16,198 nucleotides of DNA from Blastococcus sp. CT_GayMR20 (GTDB lineage: Bacteria; Actinomycetota; Actinomycetes; Mycobacteriales; Geodermatophilaceae): assembly GCF_004570345.1 (NCBI RefSeq), contig NZ_SPQM01000111.1, forward strand, positions 1-16,198, given 5' to 3'. The position numbers and the translations under genes are program-made. Below the pieces are notes generated by a model. The model was not told where the DNA came from and searched no databases. It saw only the letters and a program-made list of their open reading frames with translations. Shown piece by piece: positions 1 through 7,898 of this stretch (position 1 is the stretch's first letter; each line of letters opens with the position of its first letter).

Positions 1-546
1 TTCCCCGACGACCGGGAGCACGCCGCGTACGACCCGGAGGCGGTGCACCGCTTCTGGCAGGCGCTGGTGCAGATGACGCGCGTCTTCACCGTGTTCCGCG
101 ACCGGTTCGTCGGCAAGGCCAGCCCGGTGCACCTGTTCTGGGGCGCTCTCGACCTCGCCACGACCCGGTTCTCCGGCCGCACCGCGCCCGACCACCCCGG
201 CGGGGCGCCGAACTGCGGTCCGCACGTGATGCTCGAGGCCTACTCCCACGAGGTCAGCAGCTGCGGCTACTGGCCCGGCGGGCCGGGCGAGGAGGGCGTC
301 TTCTACAGCTACGCCTATCCCGAGCCGGCCGGCTTCCGGCAGTACGCCGACCTGCCCGAGGGCGCCCGCTGGGACGACGAGCTCAGCGAGTTCGTGCTGC
401 CCTACGAGCACGTGCGCACGGCTCCGGACCCCGACGCGCTGCTGCTGGACTTCCTGCAGCGCACGTACGAGGCCGCGGCGGACGGCGCGCAGTGGGACCG
501 GGCCTCCCTGGAGCGGACGGACGGCGGTCGGTTTCCCCGTCGGTGA
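1..546 (+). CDS. DUF5996 family protein, 5'-truncated
   Basis: Function unknown. The frame is open from base 1 (FPDDREHAAYDPEAVHRFWQ) to a TGA at 544-546, giving 181 residues; the N-terminal part lies outside the window. I recognise DUF5996 from FWGALDLATTRFSGR, the AYSHEVSSCGYWPGG block, FYSYAYPEP, and the C-terminal LPYEHVRTAPDPDALLLDFLQRTYEAA run (written here in part). The family is usually roughly 300 residues, so perhaps a third is missing. No signal peptide or membrane segment is visible in the part present, which suggests a cytoplasmic protein. Internal GTG/ATG codons such as that at 43 lie inside conserved sequence and are not likely starts. It converges on the helicase gene with 3 bp between the stop codons, leaving no room for a separate terminator. 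Confidence 0.85.
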   Translation, partial: FPDDREHAAYDPEAVHRFWQALVQMTRVFTVFRDRFVGKASPVHLFWGALDLATTRFSGRTAPDHPGGAPNCGPHVMLEAYSHEVSSCGYWPGGPGEEGVFYSYAYPEPAGFRQYADLPEGARWDDELSEFVLPYEHVRTAPDPDALLLDFLQRTYEAAADGAQWDRASLERTDGGRFPRR

Positions 547-549
547 GTG

Positions 550-2262
550 CTACTCGGTCAAGGCCGCTGCGGGCAGCCAGTCGGCGTCGAGCAGCTCGGC
601 GATCTCCCGCAGGGAGGACGTGTCCGCGCCGGCGGCCGAGCCGCTGACCGCGAGCCGCTCGACCATGACCCGCGCGACCTGCTCCTCGACGGTGTCCTCG
701 GCGAAGGCGATCCGCCACGGCGAGGTCTGCCCGTCGCGGTGCGTACGACCGGTGACCTGACGGGCCTGGATGCCCGAGAACCGCGGCTGGTGGAACAGCC
801 CGACCCGCGGAGGGGCCGATGCCGGGCGGCCGTCGGGGAGCGTCTCGCCGGCGTGCAGGCTGATCGAGGCGGTCACGGTGAACACGCAGACCATCGCCTC
901 GCCGCGCTGGAACCGGAGCCGTTCGGCCTCCACATCGAACCGGTCGCGGCCGTAGATGCCCGCCACCGGGACGCCCGCGTCGAGCAGGGCCTCGCGGATC
1001 GGGTCGGCGGCGGTCTCCACGAACTCCACCGAGACGGCGACCTGCCGCTCGGCCTCGACCTGCGCCTTCACCCAGTCGACGGTCGCCTGCACGCGGATGA
1101 GGCCGGCCTTCTGGCGGAACCGCATCAGCGCGGCGCGGCCCTTCGCGCTCTGCCGAGCCTTGCGGGCCAGTTGCATCTCGGCGCGGAACTCCGACCACTC
1201 CGACTCGTAAGCGGCCCGCTCGGCCGGCGTCAGGGCGACCGGCGTGCCGGTGACCGACACCGGCCCCCAGGGCGCGGGGCGGTGCAGCGTGGCCGGCGGA
1301 TCGGTGTCGGCCAGCCAGCCCTGCAGCCGGGCCAGATCGGCTCGCCGGGCGTCGGCGTCCTCGGTCCACTCCCAGCCGTAGCGGCCACGTTCCACGTGGA
1401 ACCCGTGCGCGGAGAGCTTCTTCGGGAGGTCGGCCCAGTCCTTGTGCGGCTCGGCATGGCGGACGGCGAACTCGGAGGCGAGGTAGGGCAGCTCGAGGGG
1501 TGTGTGCGCCGGGGTCGCGGTCGCGGCCAGCACGTAGGGGGCGTCCTTGACCCGCGCGGCCCCGGACACCGCCTTCCAGTGCTTCCACCGCTGCGTCGTC
1601 GTGTGCCGGACCATGTGCGCCTCGTCGGCGACGACGACGTCGAACCGCAGCTTCGACACCTTCGCCAAGCGGTCCCAGGTCGTGACGCACCAGCGGATGC
1701 CCCCGTCGCCGAACCCGGCGATCGAGCGCGCCCAGTGCGGGATGGTGATGGCCGCCGGGCGGTCGGCGACGACCAGCACGGTGCGGACGTCGCGCTGCTC
1801 GGCGACCGCCTTCACCGCCAGGATCGCCGTGCCGGTCTTGCCGACGCCGGGGTCGTCGCCGAGCAGGAAGACCCGGCCGCCGGCGGCCGCGTGGGCGGCC
1901 ACCACGTCGGCGCCGTCGCACTGCTGGTCGCGCGGGGTCATCGGCCGGGCCATCGGCAGGGGACGCGGCTTCTCGTTCAGCTCGTCCTCGAGGAACCGCT
2001 CGAAGCTGTACGGCGGCGGGTCGTAGGGCGCCAGCTCGGTCGGGAGCTCCTTCCCCACCCACACGTGGGCCTGCAGGCCCGGGTGCCACTGCGCGCCGGG
2101 CGCCGGTGCCCGGAAGGGGACGGCGAGGACCCACACGCGCTCCCCCGGCCCGGCGGCCGGGAGCTCGGGCGCGGGCTTCCTGGTGCGCTTCGGCGTCGTC
2201 GTCCGCCTCGTGCTGGTGGTGCTCGTCCGGCTGGTGGTGGTGCGCCGCCGTCGTCCCGGCAT
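550..2262 (-). CDS. SNF2-like DEAD/DEAH-box helicase with DUF5710-like N-terminus
   Basis: Probable ATP-dependent nucleic-acid translocase or helicase of 570 residues. In order: an Arg/Thr-rich basic tail (about 4-29); a short region resembling DUF5710 (VLAVPFRAPAPGAQWHPGL near 45-63, then HVWVG); Walker A GDDPGVGKT (135-143); DEAH (213-216) after a hydrophobic strand; motif III TATP (248-251); and a C-terminal helicase lobe ending in motif VI QARQVTGRTHRDGQ (499-512), close to the SNF2 pattern. The start is the ATG whose upstream strand carries GAGGGGGAG about 5 nt away; the frame stays open further upstream but there overlaps the divergent hydrolase. A GTG at codon 43 is a weaker alternative, with its purine run only about 4 nt away. 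A TACCGT -10-like element lies at 2286-2291. Helicases of this build occur in actinobacterial genomes and phages; no phage genes are adjacent. The substrate is unknown. Confidence 0.8.
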   Translation of the reverse strand: MPGRRRRTTTSRTSTTSTRRTTTPKRTRKPAPELPAAGPGERVWVLAVPFRAPAPGAQWHPGLQAHVWVGKELPTELAPYDPPPYSFERFLEDELNEKPRPLPMARPMTPRDQQCDGADVVAAHAAAGGRVFLLGDDPGVGKTGTAILAVKAVAEQRDVRTVLVVADRPAAITIPHWARSIAGFGDGGIRWCVTTWDRLAKVSKLRFDVVVADEAHMVRHTTTQRWKHWKAVSGAARVKDAPYVLAATATPAHTPLELPYLASEFAVRHAEPHKDWADLPKKLSAHGFHVERGRYGWEWTEDADARRADLARLQGWLADTDPPATLHRPAPWGPVSVTGTPVALTPAERAAYESEWSEFRAEMQLARKARQSAKGRAALMRFRQKAGLIRVQATVDWVKAQVEAERQVAVSVEFVETAADPIREALLDAGVPVAGIYGRDRFDVEAERLRFQRGEAMVCVFTVTASISLHAGETLPDGRPASAPPRVGLFHQPRFSGIQARQVTGRTHRDGQTSPWRIAFAEDTVEEQVARVMVERLAVSGSAAGADTSSLREIAELLDADWLPAAALTE

Positions 2263-2329
2263 GGATCTCCCCCTCGTCCCGGAGCACGGTAAGCGGCGGC
2301 ACCGACGGAACGTCTGATGGAATCGCCGG

Positions 2330-3184
2330 GTGACGGACGACGGCGGCAACGACGAGCGCCTCGCCGCACGCACGCTGGGGGACTCCGGCCCGGACGTCGT
2401 CTTCGTCCACGGGCTCTTCGGCCAGGGCAAGAACTGGACGACGATCGCCAAGGGGCTGGCCGACCGCCACCGCGTCACCCTGCTCGACCTGCCCAACCAC
2501 GGGCACTCGCCGTGGACCGACCGCGTCGACTACCTCGACATGGCCGAGCTGGTCGCCACCGAGCTCGAGCACCTGGGCGCGCCGGTCACCCTCGTGGGCC
2601 ACTCGATGGGCGGCAAGGTCGCGATGCAGCTGGCCCTGCGCCGACCGGAGCTGCTGCGCGCGCTGGTGGTCGTGGACGTCGCGCCGGTGACCTATCCGCC
2701 GCAGGGCGGCCGGACGGACGACCCGGACGAGGAGGCCTCCCCCTTCGCCGCCTTCATCGAGGCCATGCGCGGCATGGATCTCGCTGCCCTCACCAGCCGC
2801 GACGAGGCCGACCAGGCACTACGCACCGCCGTCCCCAGCCGGATGGTGCGCAGCTTCCTCCTGCAGAGCCTCGTCCGGGAGGAGCCAGGCACGGGCAGCG
2901 GCTGGCGCTGGCGGCTCAACCTCGAGCTGCTCGAACGGGATCTCGGTGAGCTGCGCGGCTTCCCCGAGCCCCCGCCCGGCGCGTCCTTCGACGGGCCGGT
3001 GCTGTGGATCGCCGGGGCGAACTCCACCTACGTCCTGCCGGAGGACCGGCCGCACATGGACGCACTGTTCCCCGCCACCCGGCTGGTGCGGATCAAGGAC
3101 GCCGGCCACTGGGTGCACAGCGAGCAGCCGGAGACCTTCCTGACCACCCTGAGGTTGTTCCTGGAGCGGGTCGAGGGGACCTGA
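2330..3184 (+). CDS. Alpha/beta hydrolase, YbfF/ABHD11-type esterase
   Basis: Predicted cytoplasmic serine hydrolase of 284 residues. HGLFGQGKNW (27-36) supplies the oxyanion-hole region, and the family-typical LLDLPNHGHSPW follows at 51-62. The nucleophile elbow GHSMGG places the serine at 92. An aspartate at 116 in VVVDVAP fits the acid position of YbfF-like enzymes, and His260 in DAGHWVH is the catalytic base. The lid region (about 125-210) is Arg/Glu-rich. The natural substrate cannot be told from sequence; family members cleave small acyl esters or acyl-thioesters. The start is GTG at 2330; an ATG at 2317 is in another frame. It is divergent from the helicase (67 bp between starts) and converges with the ABC permease (3 bp between stops). 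Its closeness to the helicase need not imply a shared role. Confidence 0.88.
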   Translation: MTDDGGNDERLAARTLGDSGPDVVFVHGLFGQGKNWTTIAKGLADRHRVTLLDLPNHGHSPWTDRVDYLDMAELVATELEHLGAPVTLVGHSMGGKVAMQLALRRPELLRALVVVDVAPVTYPPQGGRTDDPDEEASPFAAFIEAMRGMDLAALTSRDEADQALRTAVPSRMVRSFLLQSLVREEPGTGSGWRWRLNLELLERDLGELRGFPEPPPGASFDGPVLWIAGANSTYVLPEDRPHMDALFPATRLVRIKDAGHWVHSEQPETFLTTLRLFLERVEGT

Positions 3185-3187
3185 GGG

Positions 3188-4033
3188 TCAGTCGCGGGAC
3201 CGGCGGCGGAACGCGGCGACCGCCAGCGGTGCGAAGAGTGCCGTCAGCACGAGCGACCAGGCGACCGAGACCGGTACCGCGTGCTGCAGCGGCCATGCGG
3301 CGTCCGCCGGCGCCGGTGGGGCGTTCCCCCAGAGTTCCCGGCACGCCTGGGTCACCGCGGAGACGGGGTTCCACTCGGCGATGGCGCGCAGCCACGCCGG
3401 CATGCTCTCCGTCGGGGCGAACGTGTTGGCGACGAAGGTGAGCGGGAACATCACCGTGAACATGAAGCCCTGCACGGCCTCGACGGTCCGCATGATGGAG
3501 CCGACCCAGATGCCCAGCCAGATCAGGGCGAACCCGAAGAGCAGCAGCAGCAGGAACCCCAGGACGCCGTCGACGACGCCGTTGCGGATCCGCCAGCCGA
3601 TGAGCAGCCCCGTCAGCCCCATGACGGCGACGCCGATGCTGGAGTGGATCAGGCTGGAGATGCTGCGGCCCACCAGCACCGACGAGCGCGGGATCGGCAG
3701 CGACTTGAAGCGGTCGACGATCCCCTTCTGCAGGTCGCTGGTCAGGCCCATGGCCACGATCGCCGAGGAGAACACCATGGTCTGGACCATGATCCCGGGC
3801 AGCAGGAACTCCCGGTAGTTCGAGCCGGCGACGGCGATCGCCCCGCCGAACACGTAGGCGAACAGCAGCACGAACATGACCGACTGCACGGTGACGTCGA
3901 GCAGCATCTCCGGCATCCGCCGGATGTGCACGAGGTTGCGCCAGACGATGGTGGAGGACGCCCGCAGCAGCGACGGCGGCGAGATCGGCGGCCGGGTGAC
4001 CGGTTGCACCGTGGTGGTCTGGATGGTCGTCAC
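3188..4033 (-). CDS. ABC-2 type permease, DrrB-like
   Basis: Membrane subunit of a two-gene ABC exporter, 281 residues. Six hydrophobic segments are visible at about 45-67, 77-98, 122-147, 157-180, 190-207 and 253-275. The N-terminal cytoplasmic stretch (VWRNLVHIRRMPE) precedes TM1 as in ABC-2 permeases. The cytoplasmic loop DRFKSLPIPRSSVLVGR (107-123) and the segment WNPVSAVTQACRELW (221-235) are hallmarks of the DrrB/NodJ-type branch. The GTG start lies inside the end of the ATPase gene (4-bp GTGA overlap), indicating translational coupling. The basic C-terminus (FRRRSRD) should face the cytoplasm. DrrB relatives export hydrophobic drugs or lipids; the substrate here is unknown. Confidence 0.92.
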   Translation of the reverse strand: MTTIQTTTVQPVTRPPISPPSLLRASSTIVWRNLVHIRRMPEMLLDVTVQSVMFVLLFAYVFGGAIAVAGSNYREFLLPGIMVQTMVFSSAIVAMGLTSDLQKGIVDRFKSLPIPRSSVLVGRSISSLIHSSIGVAVMGLTGLLIGWRIRNGVVDGVLGFLLLLLFGFALIWLGIWVGSIMRTVEAVQGFMFTVMFPLTFVANTFAPTESMPAWLRAIAEWNPVSAVTQACRELWGNAPPAPADAAWPLQHAVPVSVAWSLVLTALFAPLAVAAFRRRSRD

Positions 4034-5028
4034 TGCGCGGCTCCCTCGGTCGTGCGGTCGGACCCCGCTGGGGCATCGGGGGACTCGTTCTCTGCGCGGT
4101 GCCCGGTGAGGTGCAGGAAGACGTCGTCGAGGCTGGGACGGGCGAGACCCAGGTCGTCCAGCTCGATGCCGCTGGTCTCGAAGACCGCGGCGATCCTCGT
4201 CATGTCGCCGAGCCCGCCGGCCTGCGCCGTCAGCCGGCGGCTGCCCCGCTCGATGTGCACCTCCGGGGAGAACGGGCGCATCAGCTCCGCCGCCTGCTCG
4301 AGGTCGGACCCGTGGGTCAGCGTCACGACGACACTGGCCCGCCCCGCCTGGTCCTTGAGCTGCGTCGGCGTCCCGGCGGCGATGACCCGGCCCTTGTCGA
4401 CCACGACGATCTCGTCGGCCAGGTGGTCGGCCTCCTCCAGGTACTGCGTGGTCAGCACCAGCGTCGTCCCCTCGTCCACGAGCTCCCGGAGGACGGCCCA
4501 GAGACCGGACCGGCTCTGCGGGTCCAGTCCGGTGGTCGGCTCGTCGAGGAAGAGGATCGGGGGCGCGGCCAGGAGGCTCACCGCCAGGTCGAGGCGGCGG
4601 CGCATGCCGCCGGAGTAGGTCTTCGCCATCCGGTCGGCGGCGTCGGTGAGGTCGAACCGGTCGAACAGGCGCTCGGTCGCCTCCCGGACGTACTTCTTCG
4701 GCAGGCCGTACAGGGCACCGATCAGCTTGAGGTTCTCGCGCCCGGTCAGGATCTCGTCGACCGTGGCCGCCTGACCGGTGAGCCCCATGCTGCGGCGGAC
4801 CTCGGTCGGCTGCCGGAGGATGTCGAACCCGGCGACGCGACCGGTGCCGCTCGTCGGCACGCTCAGCGTGGTGAGCATGCGGACGAGCGTCGTCTTTCCG
4901 GCGCCGTTCGGACCCAGCAGGCCGAGGACCGTGCCGCCGGGGACGACGAAGCTCACGCCGTCCACCGCCCGGGTGTCGCCGAAGTGCTTGACCAGGTCGA
5001 CGGCCTCGACCGCCGGAGTCGCGCTCAT
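4030..5028 (-). CDS. ABC transporter ATP-binding protein, DrrA-like
   Basis: ATPase subunit of 332 residues that powers the downstream permease. Walker A GPNGAGKTT is at 39-47, the Q-loop glutamine at 86, the signature SGGMR at 139-143, Walker B ILFLDEP at 158-164 with catalytic Glu163, and the D-loop GLDPQSR at 167-173. The position usually held by the switch histidine is Gln195 (TTQYLEEAD), which is usual for the DrrA branch and not evidence of inactivity. Residues from about 240 form the C-terminal DUF4162-type extension seen in drug and antibiotic-resistance exporters. The chosen ATG (MSATPAVEAVDLVKHFG) leaves a normal N-terminus; the frame is open 32 codons further upstream but that part has no family character. 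It is first in a two-gene operon, divergent from the small cysteine protein across 121 bp. Confidence 0.93.
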   Translation of the reverse strand: MSATPAVEAVDLVKHFGDTRAVDGVSFVVPGGTVLGLLGPNGAGKTTLVRMLTTLSVPTSGTGRVAGFDILRQPTEVRRSMGLTGQAATVDEILTGRENLKLIGALYGLPKKYVREATERLFDRFDLTDAADRMAKTYSGGMRRRLDLAVSLLAAPPILFLDEPTTGLDPQSRSGLWAVLRELVDEGTTLVLTTQYLEEADHLADEIVVVDKGRVIAAGTPTQLKDQAGRASVVVTLTHGSDLEQAAELMRPFSPEVHIERGSRRLTAQAGGLGDMTRIAAVFETSGIELDDLGLARPSLDDVFLHLTGHRAENESPDAPAGSDRTTEGAAQ

Positions 5029-5149
5029 GCGGGCATCGTCGTCCCCGGTACCGACAATTCGACGGTGGTCCCGCCACGCTTCGTCATGCGTGCAGCATGC
5101 GACCCCGGATGCAGGGGAGGGCAAGCGATTTCTGCGTCAGAATCGGTGC
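5029..5149. promoter_or_regulatory. Divergent promoter region, ABC operon / small protein
   Basis: Region of 121 bp between divergent starts. On the - strand there is TTGCCC (5119-5124), then exactly 19 bp containing CCCC and GGGG blocks, then CATGCT (5094-5099). An over-long 19-bp spacer with a GC inverted repeat is typical of MerR-family-controlled promoters, but the repeat here is short and no MerR gene is in the window. On the + strand CAGAAT (5138-5143) ends 6 nt before the ATG at 5150, which would suit a leaderless transcript. Both assignments are by eye. Confidence 0.3.
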
Positions 5150-5473
5150 ATGGACGACCCCCGGGTACCCGACGCGTGCACGCTGCCGACCGCGGAGCAG
5201 CCGGTCCGCATCGCCGAGTTCGGCGACCTGTTCGCCGCCGGCCTGCGCCGCGTCGACCGGGCGGGCCCCACCCACCTGGTGCTCGCGTTCGATCCTTCCC
5301 GCGTGGCGGCCGACACCGTGCGGGACCTCGCGGCGCGGGAGTCGCTGTGCTGCTCGTTCTTCACGTTCACGGTGACCGAGCCGCCCGGGGAGCTGGTCCT
5401 CGACGTCGTCGTCCCCCAGGCCCGCGTCCCGGTGCTGGACGGCCTCGCGGCCATGGCCCGTCGGGGCGCCTGA
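5150..5473 (+). CDS. Small conserved actinobacterial protein with vicinal cysteines
   Basis: Function not established; 107 residues, soluble, no signal peptide or membrane segment. It opens with [21 protein letters not shown] and has a central [14 protein letters not shown] block, followed by a beta-rich end ([19 protein letters not shown], given in part). Cysteines at 10, 67 and 68 could bind a metal or react with thiols or oxidants; this is inference from residue type only. I recall similar small proteins and domains in actinobacteria near or fused to MerR-type regulators, but could not check this. No Shine-Dalgarno precedes the ATG, consistent with a leaderless mRNA. It lies 43 bp upstream of pgm on the same strand and may be cotranscribed with it, without any obvious functional link. 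Confidence 0.75.
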   Translation: MDDPRVPDACTLPTAEQPVRIAEFGDLFAAGLRRVDRAGPTHLVLAFDPSRVAADTVRDLAARESLCCSFFTFTVTEPPGELVLDVVVPQARVPVLDGLAAMARRGA

Positions 5474-5516
5474 GCCCCGGTCGCGCGTGCGGTGTGCGGC
5501 GCGCCAAGATCAGCGC

Positions 5517-7151
5517 ATGAGCGACCCTCGTGCCGGCCAGCCCGCGCAGCCCAGTGACCTGGTCGACGTCGCCGCGCTGGTCACCGCCTACTACACGACC
5601 GAGCCCGACCCCGCCGAACCCTCCCAGCAGGTCGCGTTCGGCACGTCCGGGCACCGCGGGTCGAGCTTCGACGCCGCCTTCAACGAGGCGCACATCCTGG
5701 CGACGACGCAGGCGATCTGCGAGTACCGGGCACAGCAGGGCGTCGACGGGCCACTGTTCATCGGCCGGGACACCCACGGCCTCTCCGAGCCCGCCTGGGC
5801 CACGGCGCTGGAGGTGCTCGCCGCCAACGACGTGACGGTGCTGGTGGACGCCGGCGACCGGTACACCCCCACCCCCGCCGTGAGCCACGCGATCCTGCGC
5901 ACCAATCGCGGGAAGGCCGCCGGCCTGGCCGACGGCATCGTCGTCACGCCGTCGCACAACCCGCCCCGGGACGGCGGCTTCAAGTACAACCCGCCCAGCG
6001 GCGGCCCCGCCGACACCGACGCCACCGGCTGGATCGCCGGCCGGGCCAACGACCTGCTCCGCGCCGGGCTCAGCGGGGTCCGGCGGGTGCCCCTGGACCA
6101 GGCGCGGGCGGCGGCCGAGAGCTACGACTTCCTCGGCACGTACGTCGACGACCTGCCGAACGTCGTCGACGTCGACACCATCCGGAGCGCCGGCGTGCGG
6201 ATCGGGGCCGATCCGCTTGGGGGTGCCAGCGTCGACTACTGGGGCGAGATCGCCGACCGGCACGGCCTCGACCTCACCGTCGTCAACCCGGCCGTCGACC
6301 CCACCTGGCGCTTCATGACGCTCGACTGGGACGGCAAGATCCGGATGGACTGCTCGTCGCCGGCCGCCATGGCCTCCCTGGTCGGCCGCAAGGACGAGTT
6401 CCAGATCGCCACCGGGAACGACGCGGACGCCGACCGCCACGGCATCGTCACTCCGGACGGCGGCCTCTTGAACCCCAATCACTTCCTCGCGGTGGCGATC
6501 GCCTACCTGCTGAGCCACCGGCCGCACTGGGGGAAGGACACCGCCGTCGGCAAGACGCTGGTCTCGAGCTCGCTCATCGACCGCGTGGTCGCCGACCTGG
6601 ACCGCCGGCTGATCGAGGTGCCGGTCGGGTTCAAGTGGTTCGTACCGGGCCTGCTCGACGGCACGGTCGGCTTCGGTGGCGAGGAGTCCGCCGGCGCCTC
6701 CTTCCTGCGCCACGACGGCAGCGTCTGGACGACGGACAAGGACGGCATCCTGCTCGCACTGCTGGCCAGCGAGATCCAGGCCGTGACGGGCCGGTCGCCG
6801 TCCAGGCTGCACCGCCAGCTCACCGACCACTTCGGGGAGTCGGCGTACGCCCGGGTCGACGCCCCGGCCACCCGCGAGGAGAAGGCCGCGCTCGGCAAGC
6901 TCGCGCCCGAGTCGGTCACCGCGACCGAGCTGGCCGGCGAGCCGATCGTCGCGAAGCTGACGCGGGCGCCCGGTAACGACGCCTCCATCGGCGGGCTCAA
7001 GGTGACGACGGAGAACGCGTGGTTCGCGGCCCGCCCGTCCGGGACCGAGGACGTCTACAAGATCTACGCGGAGTCGTTCAAGGGCGCCGACCACCTCGCG
7101 CAGGTGCAGGAGGAGGCCCGGGCGGTCGTCGCGGGCGCCCTCGGCAGCTGA
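5517..7151 (+). CDS. Phosphoglucomutase (alpha-D-glucose phosphate-specific)
   Basis: Cytoplasmic enzyme interconverting glucose 1-phosphate and glucose 6-phosphate, linking glycolysis with glycogen, trehalose and cell-wall sugar-nucleotide synthesis. The 544 residues match the length of bacterial Pgm (about 546). The N-terminal FGTSGHRG motif is present. The phosphoserine loop TPSHNPP puts the active Ser at 146. The Mg-binding loop DADADR is at 302-307, the sugar-binding GEES at 388-391, and the phosphate-binding loop RPSGTED at 506-512. All four catalytic regions are intact, so the enzyme should be active. The start is ATG at 5517; an upstream in-frame start at 5487 would add 10 residues without family character. 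No clear Shine-Dalgarno is seen. The stop is 66 bp before tetR. Confidence 0.97.
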   Translation: MSDPRAGQPAQPSDLVDVAALVTAYYTTEPDPAEPSQQVAFGTSGHRGSSFDAAFNEAHILATTQAICEYRAQQGVDGPLFIGRDTHGLSEPAWATALEVLAANDVTVLVDAGDRYTPTPAVSHAILRTNRGKAAGLADGIVVTPSHNPPRDGGFKYNPPSGGPADTDATGWIAGRANDLLRAGLSGVRRVPLDQARAAAESYDFLGTYVDDLPNVVDVDTIRSAGVRIGADPLGGASVDYWGEIADRHGLDLTVVNPAVDPTWRFMTLDWDGKIRMDCSSPAAMASLVGRKDEFQIATGNDADADRHGIVTPDGGLLNPNHFLAVAIAYLLSHRPHWGKDTAVGKTLVSSSLIDRVVADLDRRLIEVPVGFKWFVPGLLDGTVGFGGEESAGASFLRHDGSVWTTDKDGILLALLASEIQAVTGRSPSRLHRQLTDHFGESAYARVDAPATREEKAALGKLAPESVTATELAGEPIVAKLTRAPGNDASIGGLKVTTENAWFAARPSGTEDVYKIYAESFKGADHLAQVQEEARAVVAGALGS

Positions 7152-7163
7152 GAATCCCGGCAT

Positions 7164-7187
7164 ATCCGATGCACTGATGCATCGGAT
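7164..7187. promoter_or_regulatory. 24-bp palindrome upstream of tetR
   Basis: Perfect inverted repeat: ATCCGATGCA (7164-7173), 4-bp spacer CTGA, TGCATCGGAT (7178-7187). It lies 12 bp after the pgm stop and 30 bp before the tetR start. There is no T-run after it, so an intrinsic terminator is unlikely. Size and symmetry fit an operator for a TetR dimer. A third half-site, TGCATCG, recurs at 7212-7218 overlapping the start codon. Confidence 0.6.
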
Positions 7188-7193
7188 GCACGG

Positions 7194-7208
7194 CTGTATC
7201 GAATACAG
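7194..7208. promoter_or_regulatory. 15-bp palindrome overlapping the tetR promoter
   Basis: Perfect inverted repeat with arms CTGTAT (7194-7199) and ATACAG (7203-7208) around CGA. It overlaps a good -10 hexamer, TACAGT (7204-7209), placed 8 nt before the GTG start. A repressor bound here would cover the promoter, as expected for autorepression of the tetR-mmpL pair. Its sequence differs from the neighbouring 24-bp palindrome. Confidence 0.6.
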
Positions 7209-7217
7209 TCCTGCATC

Positions 7218-7886
7218 GTGAGCAGGGACGAGCTGGACCGCCCCAAGCGACGGCGGACGGAGACCGTCGAGCGCCTGCTCGACGCCGCCTTCGAGACCTT
7301 CGCGGAGATCGGCTTCGCCGCCGCGAGCGTCGAGGACATCTGCCGGCGGGGCGGGTTCACCCGCGGCGCCTTCTACTCCAGCTTCACGACCAAGGACGAG
7401 CTCTTCGGGGCCCTGTTCGCCCGCGAGACGGCGCGCAACCTCGCCCTGGCCGAGGAGCGGCTGGCCGGCATCGAGTCGGAGGCGGACCCCGTCTCCGCGG
7501 CGGTGAAGCGCTGCCTGTCGACGTTCCGGGCCGACCGCACCTGGGTGCTCGTGCACACCGAGTACGCCCTCTATGCGACGCGGCACCCCGAGGCTGCCGC
7601 CGCGCTGCGGCGCCATGCCGAGGAGCTGCACCGCCGGCTGACCGCCCTGATCGAGACCGCCTCCGCCAGGGCCGGCATCCGGCTCACGCTCCCCGCGAAC
7701 CGCCTCGCCCGCATCGTCCTGGCCCTCCACGACGGTGTCGTCATCCGCGAGGTGCTCGGCGGGGGAGCGGTGCCCTCCGCCGGCGACCGGGCCGCCTCCG
7801 ACCTCGAGCGCACCGCGCTCCTCCTGCTCCTGCGCTCCGCGACCACGGCCCGCGACCCGGCCCGTGCCCCCTCCACCGACGACTGA
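7218..7886 (+). CDS. TetR/AcrR family transcriptional regulator
   Basis: Predicted DNA-binding repressor of 222 residues. The N-terminal TetR domain spans about 14-62, with the helix-turn-helix around 36-56 (ASVEDICRRGGFTRGAFYSSF), followed by the typical KDELF. The remainder is an alpha-helical ligand and dimerisation domain, rich in Ala/Leu/Arg, that is not diagnostic of a ligand. A Cys at 42 sits in the HTH and another lies in KRCLSTF. The GTG start is supported by the -10 hexamer just upstream and by the natural start MSRDELDRPKRRRTE; no Shine-Dalgarno is seen, so translation is probably leaderless. It is followed after 12 bp by the MMPL gene on the same strand, the usual arrangement for a repressor and the exporter it controls. 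Confidence 0.92.
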   Translation: MSRDELDRPKRRRTETVERLLDAAFETFAEIGFAAASVEDICRRGGFTRGAFYSSFTTKDELFGALFARETARNLALAEERLAGIESEADPVSAAVKRCLSTFRADRTWVLVHTEYALYATRHPEAAAALRRHAEELHRRLTALIETASARAGIRLTLPANRLARIVLALHDGVVIREVLGGGAVPSAGDRAASDLERTALLLLLRSATTARDPARAPSTDD

Positions 7887-7898
7887 GGTCCCTCTCCC

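Noticed and set aside
383..2602. Long frames of 739, 581 and 159 codons overlapping the helicase gene
   Set aside because: They are Arg/Gly/Pro/Ala-rich, carry no motifs, and lie in other frames of a gene with intact helicase motifs; typical shadows in GC-rich DNA.
3281..5520. Frames of 445 and 473 codons on the + strand across the ABC genes, and a 629-codon frame on the - strand
   Set aside because: The + strand frames are antisense to DrrA/DrrB-type genes and have biased shadow composition. The - strand frame contains the real permease only as its C-terminal 281 residues.
7164..7187. Intrinsic terminator after pgm
   Set aside because: The stem is symmetrical but followed by CGGCTG rather than a T-run, and it sits in the tetR promoter region; an operator fits better.
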